Shown: positions 6,627-15,009 of the stretch, piece by piece
Numbering within the stretch: position 1 is the first letter of the stretch
Layout of the letters: every line of letters starts with the position of its first letter
Assembly (NCBI GenBank): GCA_937124525.1
Contig: CAKZLA010000175.1
Span: forward strand, 1 to 28,283
DNA: 28,283 bases
Source of the DNA: an uncultured Desulfobacterium sp.
GTDB lineage: Bacteria > Desulfobacterota > Desulfobacteria > Desulfobacterales > Desulfobacteraceae
Direction of reading: 5' to 3'
Notes under the pieces: model-generated
What the model was told of the DNA's origin: nothing
The model's input: the letters and a program-made list of their open reading frames with translations, nothing else
Databases searched by the model: none
Made by a program: the position numbers and the translations under genes

Positions 6627-9143
6627 ATGACAGAACAAGTTTTTACCAATTGCACCAATGCAGGACCCGTCAGTGTTTATATGAAGGACGGTAAAGTTCA
6701 ACGAATCCGGCCCCTGGTGGCGGATGAAAAAGATTTTAAGCCCTGGGTAATTGAGGCAGACGGGCAGAAGTATTCGCCGAAAAAGAAATTTAACATTGCA
6801 CCCTATGTCCATGGGGAGAGACGTCGTCTCTACTCCGATGAACGAATCAAGTATCCCATGAAACGGGTGGATTTTGATCCCGATGGTGAACGAAATACCC
6901 AGAACAGAGGGAAGTCTGCCTATGAGCGGATCTCCTGGGATGAAGCCATTGAAATTATTGCCAAGGAGATCACCCGGGTAAAGGATAACTATGGTGGGTC
7001 CGCCATCAGCGGTATGACCTCCTCCCACCACAACTGGGGCATCGTGGGATATAAAATGGGTCCCTTTCCCCGGTTCATGAACATGCTTGAGTTCACACCG
7101 GTGCTGGATAACCCCGACTCCTGGGAAGGATGGCATTGGGGTGCCACCCACACCTATGGCTTCTATTGGCGCCTTGGTATGCCCGAGCCCTATGATATGC
7201 TGGGAGACGCCCTTCAGAATGCCGAGATGATCGTGTTCTGGTCCAATGATCCTGATACCACCCGGGGAACCTATACGGGGCAGGATTCTGCGCTATGGCG
7301 GACCTGGTTAAAGGAAAAAGGGGTCAAGACCATTTTCATTGATCCTTTTCACAACTACACAGCAGGGGCCATGGAAGGTAAATGGCTGGCCCCCCGCATT
7401 GGAACAGATACGGCCATGGCCATGGCCATTGCCCATGTCTGGATCACCGAAGACCTGTACGATAAAGAGTATGTCAAAGATCGCACCATTGGATTTGACG
7501 AGTTTAAACCCTATGTACTGGGTGAAACGGACGGCGTTCCCAAGACCCCGGAATGGGCAGAGGAAGAATCCGGTATCAAAGCCCGGACCATTCGCACACT
7601 GGCCCGGGAATGGGCCGCCAAAAGAACCATCCTCTCCGGCGGTTCCCGGGGCGGTGAAGGCGGTGCCTGTCGAACGGCCTTTGGTACGGAATGGGCACGG
7701 ATGATGGTGTTGCTCCAGGCCATGCAGGGCCTTGGTAAACCCGGACGCAGTATTTGGGGTACCACCATGGGTGCTCCCTCTGATGTGGATATCTGGTTTC
7801 CAGCCTATGCCGATCCCGAAGGCAGAATTGCCACCTCCAGTGTGGCGGGTTTTCTGCCCTTCAACCCCACCAAACAGCGACTGTGGCGATTGACCCTTCC
7901 CGATGCGGTACTTGATCCCCCGGTGAGCTGGTATGGAGAGGGTTTCTGTGGCCAGTCCCTGGATCAGCAGTTTACCCACTTTGAATATCCCATGAATGGC
8001 TATTCCGAGATCAAGATGTTCTATCGCTATGGCGGTTCCTTCATGGGAACCCTGAGCGACACCTCCAAATGGGTGCGCATGTACCAGAGTCCTAAACTTG
8101 AGTTTGTGGTGAACCAGGATGTCTGGTACAACAGTGAGACTCGCATGGCAGATATCATCCTGCCAGCCTGCACCAACTTTGAGCGGGACGATGTGGGGGA
8201 ATGGGGAGCCTGTGGCGGATACACCTGCCATGCCAGCAGTGGATGTAATTTCCGCATCGTGGTTCGCCAGCAGAAATGCATGGAACCCCTGTGGGAGTCC
8301 AAGTCGGACTATGAAATTTTTACCCTTATTGCGGACAAGTTGGGAAGAAAAGAGGAGTTCACCGACGGTAAAACAGAGCTTGAGTGGGTGGAAACTTTTT
8401 TTAACCATTCTGATCTGCCCAAGGTGATTGACTGGGAGACCTTTAATAAAAAAGGTTATCACATCATAAATATTAAGGAAGATTACAAGCCCACCCCGGC
8501 CTTGAGATGGTTTGCAGAAGGCAGGGATTGCGATACTCCAGATACCAACAATGCCAAACGGGGAACAGATAAGGCAAAAGAGCTTGGTACCTATTCCGGT
8601 AAGATTGAATTTGCATCGGAAAGCCTGCGTAAACATTTCCCCGATGATGAAGAACGACCGGTTTCCCCCCATTACATTCCCAGCTGGGAAGGTCACCGTT
8701 CCGAGACTTTCAAGAAATACGGTTTGCAGCTCTTAAGCCCCCATCCGCGATTTTCGTTCCATTGTCACTACGATAAACACACGGACTGGCTGAATGATAT
8801 TCCCATCCATCGGATCAAAAAAGATGGGTATGCCTGGTGGCCGGCACGGATTCATCCCACGGATGCGGCCATGCGCAATATTAATAACGGCGACATTGTA
8901 AAGCTTTACAATGACCGTGGCGGTGTTCTCTGCTGTGCCGTTGTCACCGAGAGAATCAAACCGGGTGTGATTCACAGTTATGCGTCATCGGCAAAGTACG
9001 ATCCCCTTTCTCCGGGAAACGCGGATTCTGTGGACAGAGGCGGATGTGTGAATATTTTGACACCGTCGCGCATGGTGTCAAAGCATGCACCGGGCATGAC
9101 GCCGAATTCCTGCCTCATTGAAATTGAAAAATGGGAGGGTTGA
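6627..9143 (+). CDS. athL: Pyrogallol-phloroglucinol transhydroxylase-like molybdopterin large subunit
   Basis: The 838-aa product is a bis-MGD Mo enzyme that in the family moves a hydroxyl between polyphenols in the cytoplasm. The start at 6627 (second ATG of ATGATG) lies six bases after GGGAGG and fits the known N-terminus; the frame is open 49 codons further. No Tat signal or N-terminal Fe-S Cys motif is present. Against the P. acidigallici enzyme as I remember it, numbering is offset by ten across the N-terminal half. His134, Tyr142, Asp164, Ser165 (Mo ligand), Trp166 and Tyr394 match His144, Tyr152, Asp174, Ser175, Trp176 and Tyr404. The CGGY motif matches Cys557/Tyr560. Two pocket residues differ: Lys143 for Arg153 and Glu344 for Trp354. 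The C-terminal region (LLSPHPRFSFH, DRGGCVNILTP, IEIEKWEG) matches closely. It is followed after six bases by its small subunit. The exact phenolic substrate remains open. Confidence 0.9.
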   Translation: MTEQVFTNCTNAGPVSVYMKDGKVQRIRPLVADEKDFKPWVIEADGQKYSPKKKFNIAPYVHGERRRLYSDERIKYPMKRVDFDPDGERNTQNRGKSAYERISWDEAIEIIAKEITRVKDNYGGSAISGMTSSHHNWGIVGYKMGPFPRFMNMLEFTPVLDNPDSWEGWHWGATHTYGFYWRLGMPEPYDMLGDALQNAEMIVFWSNDPDTTRGTYTGQDSALWRTWLKEKGVKTIFIDPFHNYTAGAMEGKWLAPRIGTDTAMAMAIAHVWITEDLYDKEYVKDRTIGFDEFKPYVLGETDGVPKTPEWAEEESGIKARTIRTLAREWAAKRTILSGGSRGGEGGACRTAFGTEWARMMVLLQAMQGLGKPGRSIWGTTMGAPSDVDIWFPAYADPEGRIATSSVAGFLPFNPTKQRLWRLTLPDAVLDPPVSWYGEGFCGQSLDQQFTHFEYPMNGYSEIKMFYRYGGSFMGTLSDTSKWVRMYQSPKLEFVVNQDVWYNSETRMADIILPACTNFERDDVGEWGACGGYTCHASSGCNFRIVVRQQKCMEPLWESKSDYEIFTLIADKLGRKEEFTDGKTELEWVETFFNHSDLPKVIDWETFNKKGYHIINIKEDYKPTPALRWFAEGRDCDTPDTNNAKRGTDKAKELGTYSGKIEFASESLRKHFPDDEERPVSPHYIPSWEGHRSETFKKYGLQLLSPHPRFSFHCHYDKHTDWLNDIPIHRIKKDGYAWWPARIHPTDAAMRNINNGDIVKLYNDRGGVLCCAVVTERIKPGVIHSYASSAKYDPLSPGNADSVDRGGCVNILTPSRMVSKHAPGMTPNSCLIEIEKWEG

Positions 9144-9149
9144 TATAAA

Positions 9150-9986
9150 ATGGCACGTAAAGGTATTTTAATTGATGTAAACAGATGTACAGGCTGCTAT
9201 AATTGCTTTCTTGCATGCAGAGATGAACATTTCGGGAATGATTACCTTCCTCTCTCTGCGGCCCAGCCTTTGAATGGACAGTTCTGGATGCAGATCAAAG
9301 AGATCGAGCGGGGACAATTTCCCCGTCCCAAATTGTCCTATATTCCCATCCCCTGTATGCAGTGCAAGGATGCCCCCTGCATCAATGCCGCAACCAATGG
9401 GGCCGTCTATAAAAGAGATGATGGGGTGGTGGTCATTGATCCGATAAAAGCCAAGGGCCAGAAAGACATAGCCAATGCCTGTCCCTATCGCGCCATTTTC
9501 TGGAACGAAGAAGAGCAGATCGCCCAGAAATGTACCCTGTGCGCCCATCGCCTGGATGAAGGGGAAAGAAGACCCAGGTGCGTGGAGTCCTGTCCCACGG
9601 GTGCCATGTACTTTGGTGACCTGGATGACGAAACAAGTGAAATATCCATCAAGGCAAAGGAGCTCAATGCCGGAGCCTTCCATCCCGAATACAACACTGA
9701 TCCTTCCGTTCTTTATGCTGGCATCCCAAAGAAATTTGTGGCCGGAGAAGTGGTCCTGGCTGACACCCCCGGTGAAAGTGCCCAAGGGGTCAAGGTGGTG
9801 CTGGATGGCAATGGTGAAAAATGGCAGATCCTGTCGGATTCCTATGGGGATTTTGAGTTTGAGGGGCTGGAAAAAAATACGGCCTATACCCTCACTGTGG
9901 AAAAGAAAGGGTATGCAATTTATACCACAGAACTATTTACCCGCACCGATGTGAGTCTGGGTGAAATTGTGATTTCACCGGTTTAA
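9150..9986 (+). CDS. athS: Transhydroxylase iron-sulfur (small) subunit, three predicted [4Fe-4S] clusters
   Basis: The 278-aa product pairs with the large subunit ending six bases upstream. It has exactly 12 likely cluster ligands: C13/16/19/23, C69/72/77, C111 and C128/131/144/148. One Cys group is reduced to a single Cys (DPIKAKGQKDIANACPY), as in the P. acidigallici beta subunit, which carries three clusters. A C-terminal beta-barrel domain (about residue 195 onward, KKFVAGEVVLADTPGE to the end) is typical of the family. It is cytoplasmic, with no signal peptide. The three-cluster layout contrasts with the 16-Cys paralogue at 1203-2024 and supports a redox-neutral transhydroxylase role for this pair. 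A hairpin at 10012-10043 follows the stop. Confidence 0.9.
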   Translation: MARKGILIDVNRCTGCYNCFLACRDEHFGNDYLPLSAAQPLNGQFWMQIKEIERGQFPRPKLSYIPIPCMQCKDAPCINAATNGAVYKRDDGVVVIDPIKAKGQKDIANACPYRAIFWNEEEQIAQKCTLCAHRLDEGERRPRCVESCPTGAMYFGDLDDETSEISIKAKELNAGAFHPEYNTDPSVLYAGIPKKFVAGEVVLADTPGESAQGVKVVLDGNGEKWQILSDSYGDFEFEGLEKNTAYTLTVEKKGYAIYTTELFTRTDVSLGEIVISPV

Positions 9987-10011
9987 ATCAGTAGCTTACT
10001 GAACTTTCAAC

Positions 10012-10043
10012 CTGATCCCAATGCCATTTTTGGTTGGGATCAG
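10012..10043 (+). terminator. Hairpin after the transhydroxylase operon
   Basis: CTGATCCCAA (10012-10021) pairs perfectly with TTGGGATCAG (10034-10043) around a 12-base loop, 25 bases after the small-subunit stop. No strong T-tract follows, so it may be an mRNA-stabilising or partially terminating structure. Confidence 0.45.
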
Positions 10044-10125
10044 TGAAATTTAACCCTGGAAATGTTTTTCTAATATCAACAGATGTTTTCCTGAATTTTT
10101 CCGGGAATCCCAAGGAGCGCTTCAA

Positions 10126-10458
10126 ATGATTAGTGTAAAAGATGCAAAGGGTAAGCCCTATGATGCCGCCAAGCATTCCGGTGTATATGGTCTTCAGAAG
10201 CTTACTGAGGCAGATTCAGAAAGGGTTACGGTTTGTTATTCTTATTTTCAACCCGATGGTGGTGCGGAAATGTGTCCCTCTCCCAAGGAGAGAGTTTACT
10301 ATGTCACCAAGGGTTCCATCACCGTCTGTGGTAAGAATGGCGAAACCCATGTGATTGATGAAGGGGGCATGGTGTATATTGCCCCTGGTGAAGAGCGGGA
10401 TATGGTCATTAACAATGGAAAACCGGCAGAGGTTCTTGTTTTTATAGTGACCCCTTAA
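10126..10458 (+). CDS. Small cupin-fold protein with degenerate metal site
   Basis: The 110-aa product is a single cupin domain: GGAEMCPSPKERVYYVTKG matches cupin motif 1 and GGMVYIAPGEERDMVINNG motif 2. The start follows AAGGAG with an eight-base spacer. The usual metal ligands are missing: the His-x-His positions appear as Cys50 and Ser52, the Glu as Arg56 and the motif-2 His as Asp92. It may therefore bind a small molecule without metal, or use a different metal site. It lies between the transhydroxylase and the SDR gene, so a role in the same pathway (isomerase, binding or sensor protein) is plausible but unproven. No signal peptide. Confidence 0.75.
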   Translation: MISVKDAKGKPYDAAKHSGVYGLQKLTEADSERVTVCYSYFQPDGGAEMCPSPKERVYYVTKGSITVCGKNGETHVIDEGGMVYIAPGEERDMVINNGKPAEVLVFIVTP

Positions 10459-10600
10459 ATGGCGGGGTGATGGTTTCGGTTTTTTAAAGCTGACTTTACA
10501 AAAACGGGGTCAGAGGAACTGTTATCTTGTTAACAGGAGGGGCTGGCAGAGTTGTTTCAAAGGGACTGCATTGCCGGGGGGAACAGTCGGTGGTCAAAAT

Positions 10601-10633
10601 TTGATGTGTTTGTTTCAGTATGTAATATTGCAT
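10601..10633 (+). promoter_or_regulatory. Shared regulatory motif, copy 4, overlapping a candidate SDR promoter
   Basis: The core ATGTAATATTGCAT (10620-10633) is identical to that in copy 3 (27984-27997). TTGATG at 10601-10606 sits 16 bases before the TAATAT inside the motif, the same spacing as TTGACA at copy 3. The motif may therefore cover the -10 region of these two promoters. Confidence 0.5.
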
Positions 10634-10650
10634 GTTTCAGGACGGTGATG

Positions 10651-10807
10651 CCGGATAGCAACAGCCACAACGAAAAATGAAAGCCCTTTAGTTTCAGCAT
10701 GTTGGTGAGACTTTTATATAAAAAACCTACATGGCAGAAACACCAGCCACAACGAAATTTGAAACTTTTATTATTTCAGATCTTTGGGCGGAGTTTTATA
10801 TAAAAAA
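10651..10807 (-). repeat. Dispersed two-hairpin repeat, locus C: two tandem units, reversed
   Basis: Both units contain CCACAACGAAA followed by an imperfect GAAA-type stem and end in TTTTATATAAAAA. The second hairpin is shortened (ATGGCAG...GCCAC) compared with loci A, B and D. The block ends about 40 bases before the SDR start. Confidence 0.65.
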
Positions 10808-10846
10808 TTCATAAATTTATACAAAAATAGGGGAAAGGCGAATCGT

Positions 10847-11614
10847 ATGAAAGATTTTTTCAAGTTGGACGGAAAAGTAGCCATCGTCACAGGCGGTGCC
10901 GGTGGAATCGGTGAAGCACTTGCCATGGGTCTTGGCATCCATGGTGCCACAGTCATTGTATCCAGTCGAAACCAGGAAGCCATAGACAAGGTGGCTGCCG
11001 AGATCACCAAGGCATCGGAGAATGAGGCCATTGCCATCACCTGTGATGTGACCAGTGAAGAGAGCATGACAGCCCTTGTGGATAAGGTGGTTAAGAAATA
11101 TGGCAAGCTGGATATCATGGTAAACGCCATGGGAATGAACATCAAGCATGATGCCTTTGAATATCCCGTTGAAGACTGGGACAAACTGTTTGATGTCAAT
11201 GTCAAAGGAACCATGATCGCCTGTAAGGCCGCTGGTAAGGCCATGAAAAATCAGGACGGAGGCTCCATCATTAACCTTTCATCGGTGCGGGGCATCCGGG
11301 GATACACCGGTGGGAACTCAGGCTATTGTGCCACCAAGGGCGCCGTGGAGCTGATCACCAAAGCCCTGGCACTGGAATGGGCGTCTCTGGGGATTCGTGT
11401 CAATGCCATTGGTCCTGCGTTGATTATTACGCCGGGTACCAAGCACATTGCTGAAAATCCTGAACTTGCTAAAAAATATGCCGCTGCCGTACCCATGGGA
11501 CGTATTGGTCTTCCCGGGGACCTTGCAGGTGCCTGTGTTTTCCTGGCTTCAGAGGCTGCCGGTTTTATTTCCGGTCAAACCATTTACGTGGACGGTGGTC
11601 TGACGGCCCAATAA
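10847..11614 (+). CDS. Short-chain dehydrogenase/reductase (candidate ring or oxo-acid reductase)
   Basis: The 255-aa product is a classical SDR: TGGAGGIG nucleotide-binding loop at residues 15-22, NAMG (residues 93-96, usually NNAG), Asn118, Ser145/146 and Tyr160-x3-Lys164 complete the catalytic set. PMGRIGLPGDLAGACVFLAS and the ISGQTIYVDGG ending are standard. It uses NAD(P)H to reduce a ketone or oxidise an alcohol in the cytoplasm. The start at 10847 follows GGGGAAAGG; an open frame from 10784 is repeat DNA. Anaerobic phloroglucinol degraders use an SDR-type phloroglucinol reductase, so the position after a transhydroxylase makes that role attractive. SDR specificity cannot be read from sequence alone; oxidation of a hydroxyacyl-CoA is the main alternative. 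Confidence 0.85.
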   Translation: MKDFFKLDGKVAIVTGGAGGIGEALAMGLGIHGATVIVSSRNQEAIDKVAAEITKASENEAIAITCDVTSEESMTALVDKVVKKYGKLDIMVNAMGMNIKHDAFEYPVEDWDKLFDVNVKGTMIACKAAGKAMKNQDGGSIINLSSVRGIRGYTGGNSGYCATKGAVELITKALALEWASLGIRVNAIGPALIITPGTKHIAENPELAKKYAAAVPMGRIGLPGDLAGACVFLASEAAGFISGQTIYVDGGLTAQ

Positions 11615-11843
11615 GCCATTATCCCACACGATGTATGTCCTGGGGTTAAGGGATGTTGTGGCGCACAACGCTTACTTTGCAGCTATCTTTTGGATAATGA
11701 TTTTGAAAGGCCAAGCATCCAAAGCTCCGGTGACCCCATAACCTAACCTGGACAAGCCAAAACCAAAAAGGTTTTCTGATTCTTTTGCCAAAATAGCACG
11801 AAAATCAGAGATAAGAATTTAAGTAGTTGATGAAGGAGAATCC
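11615..11843 (+). other. Structured intergenic region before the acyl-CoA synthetase genes
   Basis: Several short inverted repeats are packed in 229 bases: CATTATCC/GGATAATG (11618-11625 with 11693-11700), GTTGTG-gcg-CACAAC near 11654-11668, AAAACC-aaaaa-GGTTTT and CTGATT/AATCAG further on. They could end the SDR transcript partially or form a leader for the next gene. No known RNA family was recognised. Confidence 0.35.
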
Positions 11844-12542
11844 ATGAGTGGATTGGATATAATTGAAAAGGCCAGAAAAGAGAAAAGAACGGTGCTCACC
11901 GAGATTGAGGCCAAAGAGATCCTGGGAGAAATCGGCATAAGCTGTACAGAAACAAAGCTTGCCACCACCAAAGAAGAGGCCATTGCCCTGGGTGAAAAAA
12001 TCGGATATCCCATTGTGTTGAAAATTTCTTCCGTGGATATCACCCATAAAAGTGATGCCGGTGGGGTAAAGGTGAATCTTAAGAACCAGGAAGAGATGGA
12101 AAAAGCCTACGATGAGATCATGACCTCATGCAAGGCCTCATGTCCCGATGCCAACATCGAAGGCATCGCCGTTCAGGGCATGGCCAAGATCGGAACGGAG
12201 ATTATCATGGGCATGATCAAGGATCCAAGCTTTGGCCCCGTGGTGATGTTTGGTCTTGGAGGCGTACTGGTGGAAATACTCAAAGATGTTTCCTTTCGTA
12301 TAGTTCCAATTGAGAAAAATGATGCCGTTGAGATGATTAATGAAATCCAGGGAAAGAAGATGCTCGAAGGGTACCGTGGACAGGACCCGGCAGATCTCCC
12401 GTATTTGCAGGACATGCTGGTCAAGCTCTCGGATTTTGTTGATAGGACACCCGGAATTGAAGAGATTGATATGAATCCGGTGTTTGCCTACAAAGAAGGG
12501 GCAGCTGTGGTGGATGCACGGATCATTCTCAGTGCCGATTGA
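11844..12542 (+). CDS. ADP-forming acyl-CoA synthetase, beta subunit (ATP-grasp)
   Basis: The 232-aa product equals the length of archaeal-type ADP-forming acetyl-CoA synthetase beta subunits. It is an ATP-grasp domain protein that transfers phosphate between ADP and the alpha-subunit phosphohistidine: acyl-CoA + ADP + Pi = acid + CoA + ATP. The conserved VDITHKSDAGGVKVNL carries the likely second phosphohistidine, His68. GPVVMFGLGGVLVEILKDV and IEEIDMNPVF are standard ATP-grasp motifs. The start follows GGAG with a five-base spacer. The alpha gene begins 75 bases downstream. In an anaerobe this pair can conserve energy from a ring-cleavage acyl-CoA, or activate an acid. The substrate is unknown. 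Confidence 0.88.
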   Translation: MSGLDIIEKARKEKRTVLTEIEAKEILGEIGISCTETKLATTKEEAIALGEKIGYPIVLKISSVDITHKSDAGGVKVNLKNQEEMEKAYDEIMTSCKASCPDANIEGIAVQGMAKIGTEIIMGMIKDPSFGPVVMFGLGGVLVEILKDVSFRIVPIEKNDAVEMINEIQGKKMLEGYRGQDPADLPYLQDMLVKLSDFVDRTPGIEEIDMNPVFAYKEGAAVVDARIILSAD

Positions 12543-12617
12543 TGCAACGTCCGGTCTGTGAAGCAAAAGAATCAACACCAATGAGTCAAACGAAAGGACA
12601 TAAAGGATGGTACGTCC

Positions 12618-14000
12618 ATGATAGAATTATTTTTTAAACCGAAATCGGTAGCAGTCATCGGAGCCAGCGGGAAACCCGGAAAACTGGGGTACGTCATTGT
12701 AAAAAATATCGCCGATAGTGATTTTGCCGGAGAGGTGTATCCGGTAAACCCGAAATCAGAAGAAATATTGGGATATAAGGTTTATCGTTCCGTAACACAA
12801 ATACCCGGTGACGTTGATTTGGTTGTCACAGCGCTTCCAACGCCGAAAATGACGGTGGCAACCCTGGAAGAGTGTGGCAAAAAAGGGGTAAAAGCCGTTA
12901 TTATTGAGTCTGCCGGATTTGCTGAGATGGGGGGAGAGGGCAAGGTTTTTCAACAGCAGATTGTGGATATTGCCAAGAAAAACGATATTCGGGTCATGGG
13001 ACCCAACTGCTCTGGTATTGTTTCTAAAAATATTGTCACCTCCATTTACCCAATGACCAAGAAAGTGCCCGAGGGTAACGTGGTACTTATTGGACAATCC
13101 GGTCTCTTAGCCGCTGGGATGGCTTCTGATATTGTGGAAAATGAAAGCTTAAATATCAATAAAGTGTGTTCATTTGGCAATAAATGTGATGTTAATGAAA
13201 ATGATTTGCTGGAATACTTTGGCAATGAAGATGACGTTGATGTTATTTCAATGTATTTGGAAACGGTTTCCGATGGAAGAAATTTGACCCGGATCGCCAA
13301 AAAAGTTGCCGCTGAAAAACCGGTTATTTTTTTAAGCGGGGGCCGCACGGAGGCCGGTGCCAAAGCTGCCATGAGTCATACGGGCAGTATTGCCAGCAAC
13401 GCGAAGATTGTGGAAGCGGCAGTGAAGCAAACCGGTATGATCATGGCGGATGATTTTACGGAATTGAAAGATTTTGCCAAGGTGTTTTCCACCCAACCCC
13501 TTCCCAAAGGCAATCGCGTGGCAGTGATCACCCTGGCTGGAAGCGTTGGTGTGAATGTGTCTGATCTGTGTGCCAGCCATGGTCTGGAACTTCCCAAATT
13601 GACCTCTGAAACCACTGAGAAGTTGAAGGACATGTTTGACACGCCCGTGGGAAATCCCGTTGACTTGTATTTTTCTGTTACCAAAATTGGTTTTACAAAA
13701 ACCCTGGAAACCACTTTCCCCGATGCCTTTAGAGATCCAAACATCGACGCTGCAGTATTGATTCTGGCAGGTTTCGAATATACCCAGGAAGCGGTTCAGA
13801 AAAAAATCATTCAGAAAATCGTCAAGGATGTTGGAAAACCCGTGGTTGTCTGCATGATCGTTGGATACAATAAGTATAAAAACGTCATCATGGACGAAAT
13901 GGGAAAAGAGTTGCCGGTGTTTCCCTCCTTGATCTCCGGGGTAAAAGCCCTGAGCAAATTATGCGAGTACGGTATCCGCAAACAAAAAATGTCATCTTAA
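12618..14000 (+). CDS. ADP-forming acyl-CoA synthetase, alpha subunit
   Basis: The 460-aa product matches the usual alpha-subunit length. An N-terminal CoA-binding Rossmann domain (VAVIGASGKPGKLGYVIVKN, residues 11-30) is followed by two succinyl-CoA-ligase-like domains (GPNCSGIVS at 128-136, VVLIGQSGLLAAGMASD at about 155-171). The phosphohistidine motif GGRTEAGAKAAMSHTGS places the active His at 254. It accepts the acyl group and forms the acyl phosphate before phosphate passes to the beta subunit. It is cytoplasmic. The ribosome-binding site is AAAGGATGG. The crotonase gene begins 16 bases after its stop, so the three genes form an operon. Confidence 0.88.
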   Translation: MIELFFKPKSVAVIGASGKPGKLGYVIVKNIADSDFAGEVYPVNPKSEEILGYKVYRSVTQIPGDVDLVVTALPTPKMTVATLEECGKKGVKAVIIESAGFAEMGGEGKVFQQQIVDIAKKNDIRVMGPNCSGIVSKNIVTSIYPMTKKVPEGNVVLIGQSGLLAAGMASDIVENESLNINKVCSFGNKCDVNENDLLEYFGNEDDVDVISMYLETVSDGRNLTRIAKKVAAEKPVIFLSGGRTEAGAKAAMSHTGSIASNAKIVEAAVKQTGMIMADDFTELKDFAKVFSTQPLPKGNRVAVITLAGSVGVNVSDLCASHGLELPKLTSETTEKLKDMFDTPVGNPVDLYFSVTKIGFTKTLETTFPDAFRDPNIDAAVLILAGFEYTQEAVQKKIIQKIVKDVGKPVVVCMIVGYNKYKNVIMDEMGKELPVFPSLISGVKALSKLCEYGIRKQKMSS

Positions 14001-14016
14001 GGGGGGGGAGGAACCC

Positions 14017-14784
14017 ATGGCTTACGAGAACATTATTTTAGAAAAAGAAGACAATATTGCCGTTATTACCTTTAACCGTCCCGAGGCGATGAATTCACTC
14101 AATATTAAGACACGGGCTGAATTTACAAAAGCCGCCAAGGATGTTGAAGAAGATGACGCCATAAAAGTGCTGATTCTGACAGGTGCTGGAAAAGCCTTTG
14201 TTGCCGGTTCCGACATCAAAGAGTTCCATGCCACCACTTCCTATGCAGCACATAATATTGTCCGCTTGGGCTCCATTGTGGAAAAGCTTGGCAAACCGGT
14301 CATTGCCGCCGTTAACGGTTTTTGTCTTGGCGGTGGCTGCGAGGTTGCCATGGCCTGTGATCTGATTATTGCCTCTGAAAAGGCGAAATTCGGTCAGCCG
14401 GAAATAAAGCTTGGTATTATTCCCGGAGGTGGCGGCACCCAGCGTTTACAGCGTCTGATTGGGCCGTGCAGGGCCAAGGAACTCATATTTACCGGGGATA
14501 TCATCCGGGCCGATGAGGCGGACAGGATTGGACTTGTCAATCGTGTGGTGGCCATGGATGAACTGATGCCCACGGCAAAAAAGATCGCGGCAAATATCGC
14601 CACCAAGAGTTCGGCAGCATTAAAACTTGCTAAGCAGGCGATCAACAAGGGCATGCAAACCAGCCTTCAGGACGGGCTTGACTATGAATATGAAATGTAT
14701 GCCTTGTCCCTGTCTTTGGAGGACAAAGCCGAGGGCGTGAATGCATTTCTTGAGAAAAGGGATCCCAAGTTTATAGGTCGTTAG
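14017..14784 (+). CDS. Enoyl-CoA hydratase / crotonase-family protein
   Basis: The 255-aa product is a standard-length crotonase. The oxyanion-hole segment AGSDIKE (residues 63-69) and GGGCE are present, and both catalytic Glu residues of true hydratases are kept: Glu109 and Glu129 (GQPEIKLGIIPGGGGTQRL). It most likely adds water to an enoyl-CoA in a beta-oxidation-like sequence in the cytoplasm. The crotonase family also contains ring-opening and beta-diketone hydrolases, so hydrolysis of a cyclic diketone or ring-carbonyl-CoA is a less likely alternative. A very strong GGGGGGGGAGGA site precedes the ATG. It is cotranscribed with the CoA synthetase genes and followed by a repeat unit. Confidence 0.87.
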   Translation: MAYENIILEKEDNIAVITFNRPEAMNSLNIKTRAEFTKAAKDVEEDDAIKVLILTGAGKAFVAGSDIKEFHATTSYAAHNIVRLGSIVEKLGKPVIAAVNGFCLGGGCEVAMACDLIIASEKAKFGQPEIKLGIIPGGGGTQRLQRLIGPCRAKELIFTGDIIRADEADRIGLVNRVVAMDELMPTAKKIAANIATKSSAALKLAKQAINKGMQTSLQDGLDYEYEMYALSLSLEDKAEGVNAFLEKRDPKFIGR

Positions 14785-14820
14785 CAGTATTTTTATTGAC
14801 AGCCCTGGCCGTCAATTCAT

Positions 14821-14921
14821 TATAACTGCCACGGGCAGACCGTATTGGATACTGAGCTGCCCACAACGAAAATTGAAACTCTAATCATTACAGCATTTTT
14901 GATTGAGTTTCATATAAATAA
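14821..14921 (-). repeat. Dispersed two-hairpin repeat, locus B (single unit, reversed)
   Basis: The reverse complement carries both stems of the family: TGAAACTC...GAGTTTCA, then CGTTGTGGGCAG and GGTCTGCCCGTGGCAG. It is preceded by a small hairpin right after the crotonase gene (ATTGAC 14795-14800 with GTCAAT 14811-14816). A perfect AAAGCGCTTT palindrome follows at about 14929. Confidence 0.7.
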
Positions 14922-15009
14922 AAAGATGAAAGCGCTTTTATGGCAGTAAGTTAGAAGTGATTTCGTATGCATTTAGGACATCAACCATAGTGTAATGAGG
15001 AATAAGAGA

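Larger units (their letters stand above)
10459..10846. other. Intergenic region between the cupin and SDR genes
   Basis: No gene is seen in these 388 bases. They contain a possible promoter (TTGATG 10601-10606, 16 bases, TAATAT 10623-10628) overlapping shared-motif copy 4, followed by two reversed units of the dispersed repeat (10651-10807) that would be transcribed into the SDR leader. Confidence 0.6.

Noticed and set aside
7308..8696. Long minus-strand open frame (462 aa) opposite athL
   Set aside because: Antisense shadow in GC-biased coding DNA; the plus strand encodes a conserved Mo enzyme over the same bases.
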